From NCBI RefSeq assembly GCF_000025865.1, contig NC_014002.1, positions 682,001 through 746,000 of the forward strand: DNA of 64,000 nucleotides, in the 5' to 3' direction. This stretch comes from Methanohalophilus mahii DSM 5219 (GTDB lineage Archaea > Halobacteriota > Methanosarcinia > Methanosarcinales > Methanosarcinaceae). This document shows positions 20,771-29,394 of this stretch, in pieces (the first letter of the stretch is position 1; each line of letters opens with the position of its first letter). Made by a program: the position numbers and the translations under genes. A model generated the notes under the pieces. It saw only the letters and a list, made by a program, of their open reading frames with translations, had not been told where the DNA came from and searched no databases.

Positions 20771-21712
20771 TTGGTATCTACAACTGGATCAAAGTCCCGC
20801 AACCCCTATCTGGAACTACTCAGACCTGAAATAGCTGATATGGATCTTGCCCTGCCGGCAGCAAGTGCATTGCTTGCATCATATATGTATGCCGGAAACC
20901 TACCTTCTGTTTTGCCTTTCATTATTGCAATTATTGGTGGTTATGCTGCTATAACAAGTTCTTATGTGTTCAATGACTGCTGTGATATTGATATAGATAA
21001 GATCAATCTGCCCGAAAGGCCCATTGCATCTTCCACTCTCACTCAGGAACAGGGGCTAAAATATGCCTTTATTCTTGTAGTGATTGCATCAATAGCAGCC
21101 CTGTACCTGAATCCCGAGTCTTTTGTGGTACTTGTGATAGCAGTTAGTACTATAAGCATATATTCAAAATTTGCTAAAAGATCTACCTACTTAAGTTTTG
21201 TACCAGTGGGTATTGCATACGGGCTTGTGCCGATTGGTATTTGGCTTGCTTTTGATCCCGCGGGAATTTTAAAGGGTACGGATACTTCTATTCTTCCCCT
21301 ACCCGGGATTTTCCTGGGAATTATGATGTGTGTAACTGATTGGGGTTTCACTCTTTCCGGCGTGTCCAGGGATGTGGAAGGTGACCGGGCTAAAGGTGCT
21401 CCTACATTCCCTGTAGTATTTGGTGTGTATGCAACATCTAAATTGGTGACTGGCTGTTGGATTATAGGTGTAATTTCTTCTCTCATAATAGGTTGGACTG
21501 CACAACTTGGTCCGATTTTTTTCACAGGGGCAATTCTTGCGGGGCTATGGATGATTATTCAGTCCGTTGATTTTATCAAAAATCCTCTGCCTGAAAGAGG
21601 TGGAATGCTTTTCCTTCAGGGTTCTCGTTACAGGGGCGTAATGTTTGGCTCCCTGATAATTGATGTAATCCTGTCTATAGTTTCTGAGGGTTATGTGAAT
21701 ATTCTATGGTGA
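20771..21712 (+). CDS. UbiA-family prenyltransferase
   Basis: About 313 residues with eight to nine membrane helices. The two Asp-rich motifs of UbiA enzymes are present: NDCCDIDIDKINLPERPI (about residues 71-88 counted from GTG 20762) and DVEGDRAKGAPTFPVVFG in the fifth loop. TTG 20771 is preferred because GGTGAT (20761-20766) overlaps the alternative GTG 20762. It is followed by a geranylgeranyl-reductase-like gene whose ribosome binding site overlaps its stop. The enzyme could be the ether-lipid DGGGP synthase, or could attach a polyprenyl tail to an aromatic electron carrier such as methanophenazine. Operon partners favour prenyl-group processing; the substrate is not determined. Confidence 0.85.
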   Translation: MVSTTGSKSRNPYLELLRPEIADMDLALPAASALLASYMYAGNLPSVLPFIIAIIGGYAAITSSYVFNDCCDIDIDKINLPERPIASSTLTQEQGLKYAFILVVIASIAALYLNPESFVVLVIAVSTISIYSKFAKRSTYLSFVPVGIAYGLVPIGIWLAFDPAGILKGTDTSILPLPGIFLGIMMCVTDWGFTLSGVSRDVEGDRAKGAPTFPVVFGVYATSKLVTGCWIIGVISSLIIGWTAQLGPIFFTGAILAGLWMIIQSVDFIKNPLPERGGMLFLQGSRYRGVMFGSLIIDVILSIVSEGYVNILW

Positions 21713-21718
21713 TTTATA

Positions 21719-22876
21719 ATGGATGCTGATGTCATTGTAGTTGGTGCTTCTCCTGCCGGCTTAGCTGCTTCCAGGGAAGTATCAGAGCAGGGTTTGGATG
21801 TCCTTTTACTGGACAAACAAGAAGTATTGGGTGAAAACACACATCCTGCTAACACTTTTTTTAAAGGAATGTTTGACAGGGCCGGGGAGAGTGTGGATGA
21901 TTCATATGTCCTCAAAAATTTAAGAGGTGCTAACATTGTTGCCCCTTCCGGATCCTATGTGGAAGTCGAAAGTCCCGCTTATTTTCTGGACCGCCCTGCA
22001 TTTGACCGACACTACATAAAAAAAACCAGAGATTCAGGTGTTGATATTGCAACGTCAGTTGAAGCATATAATGTATTGAAAAATGATGATGGTGTTTCTG
22101 TGAGTACTTCGCAGGGTATCTTCGATTCAAAACTTGTAATCATCTCAGATGGGATCAATTCCAAACTTGCTTCTCTTTGTGGCCTTTCTGCAATGAAACA
22201 TCCGGATGATATAGGTTGGGCTATGGAGGCAGAGGTAGAAGGCGATGGGATCGGTGAGCCGGACATGTTTGAATATTTCGTGGGAAGCGTGGCTCCCGGA
22301 TGGAAATCAACTTATTCTCCCTGTGGGGGTGACAGGGCAACCCTGGGTGTCTATGTAAGAAGGCATGGTAGGGATGTATCTTCCTTTTTTGATAGGTGGG
22401 TGGATAAATTCAAGCGGATGAAGGGTTTGTCAAACTTAAGCATAGGTGAAGTGAAAACCGGAGGAGACCCTATCGCTACTATTCCAAACCAGATGGTTGC
22501 TGATGGTATTATGCTGACAGGAGGAGCATCCGGACAATCCGGCATTGGCTATTCCATACACGGTGGCAAAATGTGTGGAAAAGTTGCTGCTGAAAGTATA
22601 CAGGAGGTAAATACCTCTGCTCGTTTCCTGTCCCGTTATTCACGTATGTGGGCAAAGGAATACAGGACTGAGTATTATTTGGGCAGAATGGCACTTGAAA
22701 CGCTCCGCAAAATGGATGACAGGGAGATCGATGATATGATGGAACTTTTCAAGCAAGAGAATTTGTCCTTCCTTCAGGGTTCCTCGCTTCAAAAAGCATT
22801 ACAGGTATCTCTTTTCATGTTCAAAAGGAAACCTTCATCACTTCTTGGATTCAGTGCATTCCTGAGAAACAGGTGA
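21719..22876 (+). CDS. geranylgeranyl reductase-family FAD oxidoreductase
   Basis: 385 residues. The N-terminal Rossmann motif VIVVGASPAGLAASREVSEQ binds FAD, and the middle and C-terminal GGR features include DGINSKLASLCGL and GGASGQSGIGYSIHGGKMCG. These enzymes saturate double bonds of geranylgeranyl chains in archaeal lipids or of prenyl tails of respiratory carriers. The gene follows the UbiA gene with a GGTGAT site formed by its stop, and its own stop overlaps the start region of the next radical SAM gene. The three genes clearly form one operon. It is a paralogue-rich family, so the exact substrate is open. Confidence 0.85.
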   Translation: MDADVIVVGASPAGLAASREVSEQGLDVLLLDKQEVLGENTHPANTFFKGMFDRAGESVDDSYVLKNLRGANIVAPSGSYVEVESPAYFLDRPAFDRHYIKKTRDSGVDIATSVEAYNVLKNDDGVSVSTSQGIFDSKLVIISDGINSKLASLCGLSAMKHPDDIGWAMEAEVEGDGIGEPDMFEYFVGSVAPGWKSTYSPCGGDRATLGVYVRRHGRDVSSFFDRWVDKFKRMKGLSNLSIGEVKTGGDPIATIPNQMVADGIMLTGGASGQSGIGYSIHGGKMCGKVAAESIQEVNTSARFLSRYSRMWAKEYRTEYYLGRMALETLRKMDDREIDDMMELFKQENLSFLQGSSLQKALQVSLFMFKRKPSSLLGFSAFLRNR

Positions 22877-22887
22877 TGTGTGGTACC

Positions 22888-24021
22888 ATGAAATACGATT
22901 TTTATACAAATCCCTTCTTCAAGGTTTATGCGACTGTTGAAAACGGACATGTCAATATGCATACTTCAGGTCTTGCATCAAAAGCAGTGAAACCGCTGCT
23001 ATCAGATATGCTGTATATGTTCGATGGTTCCAAGCCTGCTCTTGTAAATGGTGACTCTCTTGTATTTTCCACCTGGATGCCTCCAATCCCTGGAAGGGCT
23101 TTTGACAGGTTGGTTTCCAGTCAGATGGGATATATGAGGGGGAAAATGGTTCCAGAACAGGTGACAATTTCTATCACTGAGGAATGTCCTAACAGGTGTC
23201 TGCATTGTGCACTACCCGATACAAATAACAGGACATCTCTTTCTCCTGAGATTGTAAAAAATGCTATCGATCAGTGTCTGGAAATAGGTTCAACTTTAAT
23301 TATTTTTGATGGGGGCGAGCCTCTGCTATATAATGGACTTGAAGATCTCATTAACTATGTTGATAATGAGAAGGCAATAAGCGGCATGTTTACTTCAGGT
23401 GTGGGTCTGGATTTTGCAAAAGCCCTGGCATTAAAAGAAGCAGGTCTGAATATGCTCAGTGTCAGTCTGGATAGTGCATTTGAAGCAAACCATGACAGGA
23501 TGCGTGGCAGGACAGGTGTTTACAGGGCTGCTATATCTGCTATAGAGAATGCCCTTGATGTCGGATTAATGATAAATATCTATGTTGTAATTTCTCCTTC
23601 GAATATCGATGAGCTGGACGATTTCTACCAACTTGCAAAGGACATGGGTGTACATGAGATCACCTTTTTTGAGATCGTGCCCACGGGTCGATGGTTTGAC
23701 CATAAGGATGATCTTCTCTCATCCAGAGGCATGCAAAAATTCAATGATTTTATTGAGCGTTCAAACAATATGGATGGACCTCGTGTATTTTCGGTTCCTC
23801 ATGTATTGCGCAAAATGGGATGCTTTGCGGGTAAAAAATGGTTACATATAACTCCTGAAGGAAATGTCAGTCCATGTGCATGCATACCAATTTCGGTGGG
23901 TAACATACATGAAGAAAAAATAAGTAGAATATGGGATAGAATCCGGAAAGATTCTGTCTATAAAGCAAAAACCTGCCTTATGCGGGATGATAATTACAGA
24001 AATCAATACGTCCTTAAATAA
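22888..24021 (+). CDS. radical SAM protein with SPASM-like C-terminus
   Basis: About 377 residues. A ~90-residue N-terminal extension precedes the radical SAM barrel, whose cluster motif is CPNRCLHC (CxxxCxxC). GGEPLLY (SAM-binding GGE) and a C-terminal GCFAGKKWLHITPEGNVSPCAC region follow, with further cysteines up to KTCLMRD. The layout is like MoaA/AhbD/SPASM enzymes that modify peptides or cofactors. ATG 22888 is preceded by AGGTGA; GTG 22873 and ATG 22876 overlap the upstream stop and are alternatives. Its place behind UbiA and GGR suggests it acts on a prenylated product, but nothing in the sequence proves that. Confidence 0.8.
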   Translation: MKYDFYTNPFFKVYATVENGHVNMHTSGLASKAVKPLLSDMLYMFDGSKPALVNGDSLVFSTWMPPIPGRAFDRLVSSQMGYMRGKMVPEQVTISITEECPNRCLHCALPDTNNRTSLSPEIVKNAIDQCLEIGSTLIIFDGGEPLLYNGLEDLINYVDNEKAISGMFTSGVGLDFAKALALKEAGLNMLSVSLDSAFEANHDRMRGRTGVYRAAISAIENALDVGLMINIYVVISPSNIDELDDFYQLAKDMGVHEITFFEIVPTGRWFDHKDDLLSSRGMQKFNDFIERSNNMDGPRVFSVPHVLRKMGCFAGKKWLHITPEGNVSPCACIPISVGNIHEEKISRIWDRIRKDSVYKAKTCLMRDDNYRNQYVLK

Positions 24022-24034
24022 TATATAAAATATA

Positions 24035-24052
24035 ATCAGGGTTTCCCCTGAT
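24035..24052. terminator. bidirectional hairpin between convergent genes
   Basis: ATCAGGG (24035-24041) and CCCTGAT (24046-24052) enclose the loop TTTC. The site lies in the 45-bp gap where the radical SAM operon and the coiled-coil gene meet tail to tail, with T-rich sequence on the plus side and A/T-rich sequence on the other. Confidence 0.6.
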
Positions 24053-24066
24053 CATCATTTTCATTC

Positions 24067-24921
24067 TTATAGAAGACCGGACTTCTGGAGAGTCATGAGG
24101 TTTTCTGTAGTAAGTTTCTCGCCGGATTTGAACTTATCAAATATATCCTCGGCATCCTTACGGACTTCTTCCATATCTGCGCCTTTCTTGCCACCATCTT
24201 TCTTCTTGAGTTTGCGAAGTTCTTTGTCAATATCCCGGATTTCCTTCTGAGCTGCAATGAAAGCCTTGTGCTGTTCATCTGCTTTTTCCTGGATTTGTAC
24301 AAACTCTTTATGTGCAGTATCGGATTCCGCGCGTATCTTATCCGCTTCTTTGAAAGTGGTAATCATCTTGTCATGATATTCCTGAGCTTTCTGAGCATAT
24401 TCAGAAAGGGTTGAATGGTAGCCGGAAGCCTCTTCCCTGATTTCCTGTGCTTCCGTAAGCAGATCATTTAGCTCAGTGTTACTTTCAATTTGCTTTTTCT
24501 TTGTATCGTAAAGTTTCCTGAGTTCGGATATCTTGTTGACCAGTTCCTTTTCTTTTGATGGTGTAAGCACTTCGGTCTGCTGTGAGAATTCCAGTCTGTC
24601 GATATCCTTGCGAATCTCTTTCAGGGATGGTCCAGTAAGATTATTGGCACTTCTGAGCTCATCAACTTTTCCAAAAAGTTCATTTGCCTTCTCATTGGTC
24701 TTATCACGAAGGTCCTTGAATTCCTGGACTTTTTCGTTGTTTTCATCACGAAGTTTTTTGTATTCCTGTGCTTCATTGATAAGATCTTTGGTCCTTTTGT
24801 TGAGCTCATTGCGGTTTGATGCAAGTGTACTTGCCTGTGCATTAAGTTCATTACGTTTATTCTTGTGTTCTTCAGAGGCGTCCCTCAGATCTTTCCTTTT
24901 GTCTTTCAGTTCTTTTTGCAT
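24067..24921 (-). CDS. long coiled-coil protein linked to serB
   Basis: 284 residues that are almost entirely charged heptads (for example KELKDKRKDLRDASEEHK, then TLASNRNELNKRTKDLINEA), forming at least two long coiled coils broken near a NLTGPSLKE segment. The C-terminus ends MTLQKSGLL. ATG 24921 is chosen because GGAGGAT lies nine bases upstream; the frame extends 15 codons further without support. Proteins like this are conserved next to phosphoserine phosphatase in methanogens and halophiles. No membrane segment or catalytic domain is present. Function is unknown; a structural or scaffold role is a guess. Confidence 0.75.
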   Translation of the reverse strand: MQKELKDKRKDLRDASEEHKNKRNELNAQASTLASNRNELNKRTKDLINEAQEYKKLRDENNEKVQEFKDLRDKTNEKANELFGKVDELRSANNLTGPSLKEIRKDIDRLEFSQQTEVLTPSKEKELVNKISELRKLYDTKKKQIESNTELNDLLTEAQEIREEASGYHSTLSEYAQKAQEYHDKMITTFKEADKIRAESDTAHKEFVQIQEKADEQHKAFIAAQKEIRDIDKELRKLKKKDGGKKGADMEEVRKDAEDIFDKFKSGEKLTTENLMTLQKSGLL

Positions 24922-24999
24922 GTTCGATATATCCTCCCGGTCCAGCAAATGTAGCTGGCATTTCATGCATTTCTAATGCACGATACTTCAGGATTCACT

Positions 25000-25683
25000 T
25001 TATTGTAGTGAATCAATCACGGAGATTAAGGCCCTAAGGTCTTTCTTCGAAATTATGACATCTGCATGTTGATGGAGAATTGGTTTTGGATTGAATGCGA
25101 TTGAATAACCTGCTCTCTTAAATATACAGACATCATTTGCCCCATCTCCTACCACGATACAATCTTCGGGCAGGAAGCCATTCTTTCTGGCAATTTCTTC
25201 AAAGGCAAATTCCTTTGAAAGGTTTTGTGTCATGGGGCCAGACACTACACCTGTCAGATATCCATTTTTCACCTCTAGAGTGTTGGCATATACGTAATCG
25301 ATGTTGAGTAATTTTGCAACCCTGTCAGAGGAAAGTGTAAATCCTCCGGATAACATTGCAGTTTTGTATCCAAGTGATTGTACATGCTCGAGGAGTTCTT
25401 TTGCACCAGGCATCAGTTCGATCTTTTCAACCGCTTCCGTTGCCTTTGTTATTTCCAGACCTTTAAGAAGCTTCACTCTTTCCAGAAGAGCCAGGTTGTA
25501 GTCCAGTTCTCCTCTCATTGTGCGATCTGTAATCTGTGAAACTTTGTCTGCCACTCCTGCAGCAAGTGCAAGCTCATCGATACACTCAGCATCTATTAGG
25601 GTGCTGTCCATATCAAAAATAATCAGTTTAGAAAATTTTCTGTTAGAATTGCTGGCTAAAGTCACTTCATCAAACCTGATCAT
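25000..25683 (-). CDS. serB: phosphoserine phosphatase
   Basis: 227 residues of the HAD superfamily. Motif I is IIFDMDSTLID (nucleophile Asp24, acid Asp26), motif II is MLSGGF, and motif III is VVGDGANDVCIFKRAG. The cap helices contain TDRTMRGELDYNLALLERV, typical of SerB. It hydrolyses O-phosphoserine to serine, the last step of serine synthesis. O-phosphoserine is also the substrate of SepRS encoded elsewhere in this window, so SerB competes for that pool. A small hairpin (GATTCACT/AGTGAATC, 24992-25014) overlaps the stop. Confidence 0.94.
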   Translation of the reverse strand: MIRFDEVTLASNSNRKFSKLIIFDMDSTLIDAECIDELALAAGVADKVSQITDRTMRGELDYNLALLERVKLLKGLEITKATEAVEKIELMPGAKELLEHVQSLGYKTAMLSGGFTLSSDRVAKLLNIDYVYANTLEVKNGYLTGVVSGPMTQNLSKEFAFEEIARKNGFLPEDCIVVGDGANDVCIFKRAGYSIAFNPKPILHQHADVIISKKDLRALISVIDSLQ

Positions 25684-25856
25684 TTGAGATAATAATAGAG
25701 GTATGTAGGAAATATGGCTGTAGATTAGTCACATTGCTTTTAACTTTTTCGGATAAAAAGATCTGCTATTCCCAGTCTTGTTTAACAATTTAGTACTGTT
25801 ATGTGTAATTCCAAAAATAATATATGCTACGTAGTTATTTTCCCTCTGTGATTATT

Positions 25857-26693
25857 ATGGTAAAAGTAGGATTTATCAAATTGGGTAACTTGGGTATGAG
25901 CCAGGTAATTGACCTTGTACAGGATGAAATTGCAGCCAGGGAAGGTATCACCACCCGCGTATTTGGTACTGGCCCCAAAATGGACAAAGAAACAGCAGCT
26001 TCTACTGAAGAATTGAAGGCATGGGACCCTGACTTTGTTGTAATGATCAGTCCCAATGCAAGTGCACCGGGTCCCAAATCTGCCCGTGAGTTATGGAAGG
26101 ATTATCCATGTATTGTTGTCTCTGACGGACCTACCAAGAAAGATGACAGACAGGCTCTTGAGGATGCAGGTTTCGGTTACATTATAATGACCGTTGATCC
26201 TCTTATCGGTGCCAAGACAGAGTTCTTGGATGCTGTTGAAATGGCTTCTTTTAACTCTGATGCAATGAAGGTCCTTTCCACTTGTGGTGTTGTCAGGCTT
26301 CTTCAGGAAGAACTGGATGCAGTAACTGCTCAGGTCGATGAAGGCAAATCTGGTGCAGACCTTGAACTTCCACACATTCTTGCAAAACCACAGAAATGCA
26401 TTGAACGTGCTGGTTTCAATAATCCTTATGCTAAAGCAAAAGGTCTTGCAGCCCTCCACATGGCAAGTAAGGTTGCTGAAGTAAACATGCCAGCCTGCTT
26501 TATCCTTAAAGAGATTGAAGATGTCACCCTTACTGCCGCAACAGGCCATGAACTCATGCGTGCAGCCTCCCAACTTGCAATTGAAGCCAGGGAAATCGAG
26601 AAAGCCAATGATTCTGTGTTCAGGCAGCCTCATTCCAAGAAAGGTTTCCAGCTTCAGAAAACAAAACTTTATGAAAAACCACAGAAAGTGTGA
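25857..26693 (+). CDS. mtd: F420-dependent methylenetetrahydromethanopterin dehydrogenase
   Basis: 278 residues beginning MVKVGFIKLGNLGMSQVID, the hallmark N-terminus of Mtd, with AAREGITTRVFGTGPKM, VVMISPNASAPGPK and the C-terminal REIEKANDSVFRQPHSKKGF. It oxidises or reduces methylene-H4MPT with coenzyme F420 in the C1 branch, the oxidative direction in methylotrophs. ATG 25857 lies ~35 bp after an AATAATATAT TATA box and lacks a strong ribosome binding site, so the transcript has a very short leader. The predicted start 11 codons upstream has no support. A small membrane ORF follows. Confidence 0.97.
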   Translation: MVKVGFIKLGNLGMSQVIDLVQDEIAAREGITTRVFGTGPKMDKETAASTEELKAWDPDFVVMISPNASAPGPKSARELWKDYPCIVVSDGPTKKDDRQALEDAGFGYIIMTVDPLIGAKTEFLDAVEMASFNSDAMKVLSTCGVVRLLQEELDAVTAQVDEGKSGADLELPHILAKPQKCIERAGFNNPYAKAKGLAALHMASKVAEVNMPACFILKEIEDVTLTAATGHELMRAASQLAIEAREIEKANDSVFRQPHSKKGFQLQKTKLYEKPQKV

Positions 26694-26721
26694 ACTCACT
26701 TTCTTTTCTCATTTTTAAAAC

Positions 26722-26859
26722 ATGGATCCACTGACAATTGTTATCATTGCACTAGTTGTCTTTGTAATGGCAGTGCTTTTAACAGCCTTTTTCTTAAAAT
26801 CTGCGATATTGATGTCACAGCAGCAAAAAGAGAATATAAACCTAAAAGAAAAGAAATAA
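26722..26859 (+). CDS. putative 45-aa single-span membrane protein after mtd
   Basis: ATG 26722 to TAA 26859. The protein starts MDPLTIVIIALVVFVMAVLL, a hydrophobic helix running to about residue 25 (TAFFL), and then has a polar, lysine-rich tail (QQQKENINLKEKK). The shape is that of a small single-pass membrane protein with a cytoplasmic basic tail. It lies 28 bp after mtd on the same strand without a clear ribosome binding site. I recognise no family. Clean hydrophobicity followed by charge favours a real gene, but the short length keeps this uncertain. Confidence 0.45.
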   Translation: MDPLTIVIIALVVFVMAVLLTAFFLKSAILMSQQQKENINLKEKK

Positions 26860-26964
26860 TATATTTCTATATGTTTCATTTCGGGCAGGACTTATCTATT
26901 AGTATAAACATATACTATGCTAGTTGGTATAGTTTATATTAGATTTTTAAACGCAGGTGGTTTT

Positions 26965-27708
26965 TTGTCGGAAACAGATTACAAAAGTGATGTACATATT
27001 ATCACAGAGAAAGTAAAATCCGAAGAGCCTCTTTTAATTGAAGGGTTCCCTGGTATCGGGCTTGTGGGTAATATTGCAAGTCAGCAAATAATTGAAGAAC
27101 TCGATATGGAATATATAGGTTCCATAGAATCTCGTTATTTCCCTCCCATAGCAGTTCTCTATGAAGGAGTAATCAATATGCCTGTAAGGATATATGAAAA
27201 TCCGGATCTCAATCTGATAATGGTTGTGTCGGATATCCCCATTAATCCTTCTGTTTCCTATGATGTAAGTAAGGCCCTTGTTGATTGGGCTCAGTCGGTA
27301 AATGTAAAGGAAATTATTTCAATTGCCGGAATTGCTACCGCGAGTGAAGAACCCCTTGTGTTCGGTGCTGCTACAACTGAGGAAATGCTGGAGCGCATAA
27401 AAGAAAAAGTGGAAATCTTCCAGATGGGTACAATATCGGGTATATCCGGCAGTATTATGGCGGAATGCTTTATGCGTAAACTTCCTGCTATCAGTCTTCT
27501 GGGAGCTACACAAACCCAGAATCCGGATCCAAGAGCCGCTGCAGCTGTGATAAAAATACTAAATGACCTGTTTGATTACTCAATAGATACGGAAAGTCTC
27601 ATCGAGCAGGCCGAAAAGATTGAAGTTGAGATGCAAAAACTAGCAGAAGATGTGCGGACCACCGAACAGCCTTCTTCCACCAGGAAAGAGTTCCCGATGT
27701 ATGGGTGA
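26965..27708 (+). CDS. PAC2-family protein (archaeal proteasome assembly chaperone homologue)
   Basis: 247 residues. The PAC2 opening EPLLIEGFPGIGLVGNIASQ is followed by MPVRIYENPDLNLIMVVSD, a strand with IISIAGIATA and the ISGSIMAECFMRKLPAISLLG segment; the tail is helical and charged. The family includes PbaB and eukaryotic PAC1/2 chaperones. TTG 26965 is chosen because AGGTGG ends four bases before it; an ATG at 26917 lies within the likely promoter. The DUF473 gene follows after 5 bp, so the two form an operon that is conserved in methanogens. Confidence 0.88.
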   Translation: MSETDYKSDVHIITEKVKSEEPLLIEGFPGIGLVGNIASQQIIEELDMEYIGSIESRYFPPIAVLYEGVINMPVRIYENPDLNLIMVVSDIPINPSVSYDVSKALVDWAQSVNVKEIISIAGIATASEEPLVFGAATTEEMLERIKEKVEIFQMGTISGISGSIMAECFMRKLPAISLLGATQTQNPDPRAAAAVIKILNDLFDYSIDTESLIEQAEKIEVEMQKLAEDVRTTEQPSSTRKEFPMYG

Positions 27709-27713
27709 TATAA

Positions 27714-28103
27714 ATGGAATATGTTGCTTTAACCGGAATCTCTCACGATGTAGTTACAGATCTTAAGAATCATGGCTTAAGGACTATTGAGATTAGAAGT
27801 CCTCATAATTTTTTCACGACACTGAATCTAAATGTAGGAGAAAATATTTTCCTTACTTCTACAAGTACACAGGATTTGACTGCAGGCACAAAGGGTATTA
27901 TTGTAAAACTGATGAAACATCAGGTTTCTACACATCGTATAATTAATGGTACGGATAATTTTTACGAGGAAAGAGAAATGACCATGATACGTATCCAGCT
28001 GAAATCTAAATGTGTGGCAAGGGTGAGGAAAGTGCTCTCCAATCAGATTGGGCAGATTACACTGGTTGACGCCGAAGAAATGTCTTTCTATGATGCCCGT
28101 TGA
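27714..28103 (+). CDS. DUF473 family protein
   Basis: 129 residues beginning MEYVALTGISHDVVTDLKNH, with the central NLNVGENIFLTSTSTQDLT and DLTAGTKGIIVKLMKHQ blocks of the archaeal DUF473 family. It is a small, probably beta-rich protein without membrane segments or obvious catalytic residues. The start ATG has GGTGAT formed by the PAC2 stop region. The conserved pairing with PAC2 hints at a shared, unknown role. Confidence 0.85.
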   Translation: MEYVALTGISHDVVTDLKNHGLRTIEIRSPHNFFTTLNLNVGENIFLTSTSTQDLTAGTKGIIVKLMKHQVSTHRIINGTDNFYEEREMTMIRIQLKSKCVARVRKVLSNQIGQITLVDAEEMSFYDAR

Positions 28104-28733
28104 TCAATCAAAGGTACCCGGGATAATTCCCAGTGCCTTTTCTACTTTTTCCAGCATGTCATAGCGTATTCCGATAGGTACTTCTTCACTACTATACTTG
28201 CTGTGTTTTCTGGATCCTTTGCAGCCAAAAGACAGGCTTATTCCTTTATTCAGGGTCCCTGCTACACAATCACTGCATACAGAAGCTGCGCCTATTGTTT
28301 GAATATCTGCTGGAGTTCCGTTGTAATAGGCCATCGCCTGGATGATTCGCATTGCTTTTTCCGGTTTCAGGTACAGAATACAAATATCAAATTTTGTACT
28401 TTTTTTTGACAAAGGTTCAATTTTCAAAGTCCCGTATTCCTTTTCCAGCCGGCAGAGGGAAAGGACCGCATTTTCTGCGATTTCGTATGATGCGTATCTA
28501 CCGGAATTGAAATAGTATTCAGCCGGAGGTTGTCTATTTTTATTAAGGATGAATTTGCCAACTCTGCATCTTTGTGCCGTAATCAGGGATTGTTTTCCAT
28601 ATCTTGCATCCGTAATAATTTCGCAGAAGAGTTTCTCTGATACGTCCCCTTTCGTACTGTTCTGGAAAGTAATACAAACCGGATTTCCTTCATCCATAAT
28701 GTCCTTTATGTTTTTCAACCAATCATGTACCAC
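28104..28733 (-). CDS. DUF169 family protein (short form)
   Basis: About 209 residues. The DUF169 signature CR-x-GKFIL (QRCRVGKFIL), SGRYASYEIAENAV, and the C-terminal SVCSDCVAGTLNKGISLSFGCKGSRKHSKYSSEEVPIGI block are all present, with conserved cysteines in CSDC and GCKGSR. GTG 28733 is preferred because GGGG lies eight bases upstream, giving an 11-bp overlap with the end of the endonuclease V gene; the frame runs on to 28781. Family function is unknown. A longer DUF169 paralogue sits beside SepCysS in this window. Confidence 0.8.
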   Translation of the reverse strand: MVHDWLKNIKDIMDEGNPVCITFQNSTKGDVSEKLFCEIITDARYGKQSLITAQRCRVGKFILNKNRQPPAEYYFNSGRYASYEIAENAVLSLCRLEKEYGTLKIEPLSKKSTKFDICILYLKPEKAMRIIQAMAYYNGTPADIQTIGAASVCSDCVAGTLNKGISLSFGCKGSRKHSKYSSEEVPIGIRYDMLEKVEKALGIIPGTFD

Positions 28734-29394
28734 TGCTTTTACCCCATTTCTTTTTCTCTTCTCCTGCACATCGATGAGCAAGTCTTAATGGTTCAGGCAT
28801 TTTGCTTCCTTTCAGGCACTTTATTGTTATTTCCAGACAACTTTTGATGGATGTACGATGTCCGACTGTAATTACGATTGGTTTTGTTTCGGACAATACT
28901 TTAAGGAGCCAACCTCTTTGTTTTCCTCCATCATACAATGGCTGGGCTTCATTTTCTTTTTGTGGTATTTTTGCCCTGCCACAAAACATTCTTTTTGTGA
29001 TCCCGATCGTGGGCTTATCCAGGACCACTCCAATATGAGAGGCAAATCCGGCGTTTGCGGGATGGGTGACACCACAGGCATTGATCATAAGCAGGTCAGG
29101 TTTGTTGCTGAGCTTTTGATAGGCTCTTATTGTCCCTTCTCCCTCACGAAATGAAAAATACCCTGGTATATAAGGAAAACTTATCTTTCCGATATGAAAT
29201 GTCCTTTCGACAAATTCCATTGTGGGATATTTTAGTACGACAATACAGCATATCACCAGATTTTTGAAGTAGGTGCAGTCAGCACCCCCAATAAGTTTGA
29301 TATTTTCAAACCCATCAATGGTGACTACCTTTCTGCCTATTTCTTCCTGCAGATTTCTGAACCACTATAGAGCGGAATCTGACAACGTTTTCAT
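28723..29394 (-). CDS. nfi: endonuclease V homologue with in-frame TAG at codon 10
   Basis: Read from ATG 29394, the product starts MKTLSDSAL, then TAG (29367-29365), then WFRNLQEEIGRKVVTIDG and IKLIGGADCTYF, and continues through PYIPGYFSFREGEGTIRAYQ and HPANAGFASHIGVVLDKPTI to TGA. The ATG overlaps the sepS stop as ATGA, a classic coupled start, and between the TAG and GTG 29256 there is no ATG, GTG or TTG. Starting at GTG 29256 would remove Asp39, the equivalent of the first catalytic Asp of EndoV. TAG therefore probably encodes pyrrolysine. EndoV cuts next to deaminated bases (inosine). The second usual Asp position is Asn105 (INACGVTHP), so activity may be altered. Confidence 0.8.

Noticed and set aside
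26917-26964. Longer N-terminus for the PAC2 protein from ATG 26917
   Set aside because: No ribosome binding site and a TATA-rich promoter context; the TTG at 26965 has AGGTGG and agrees with the family start.
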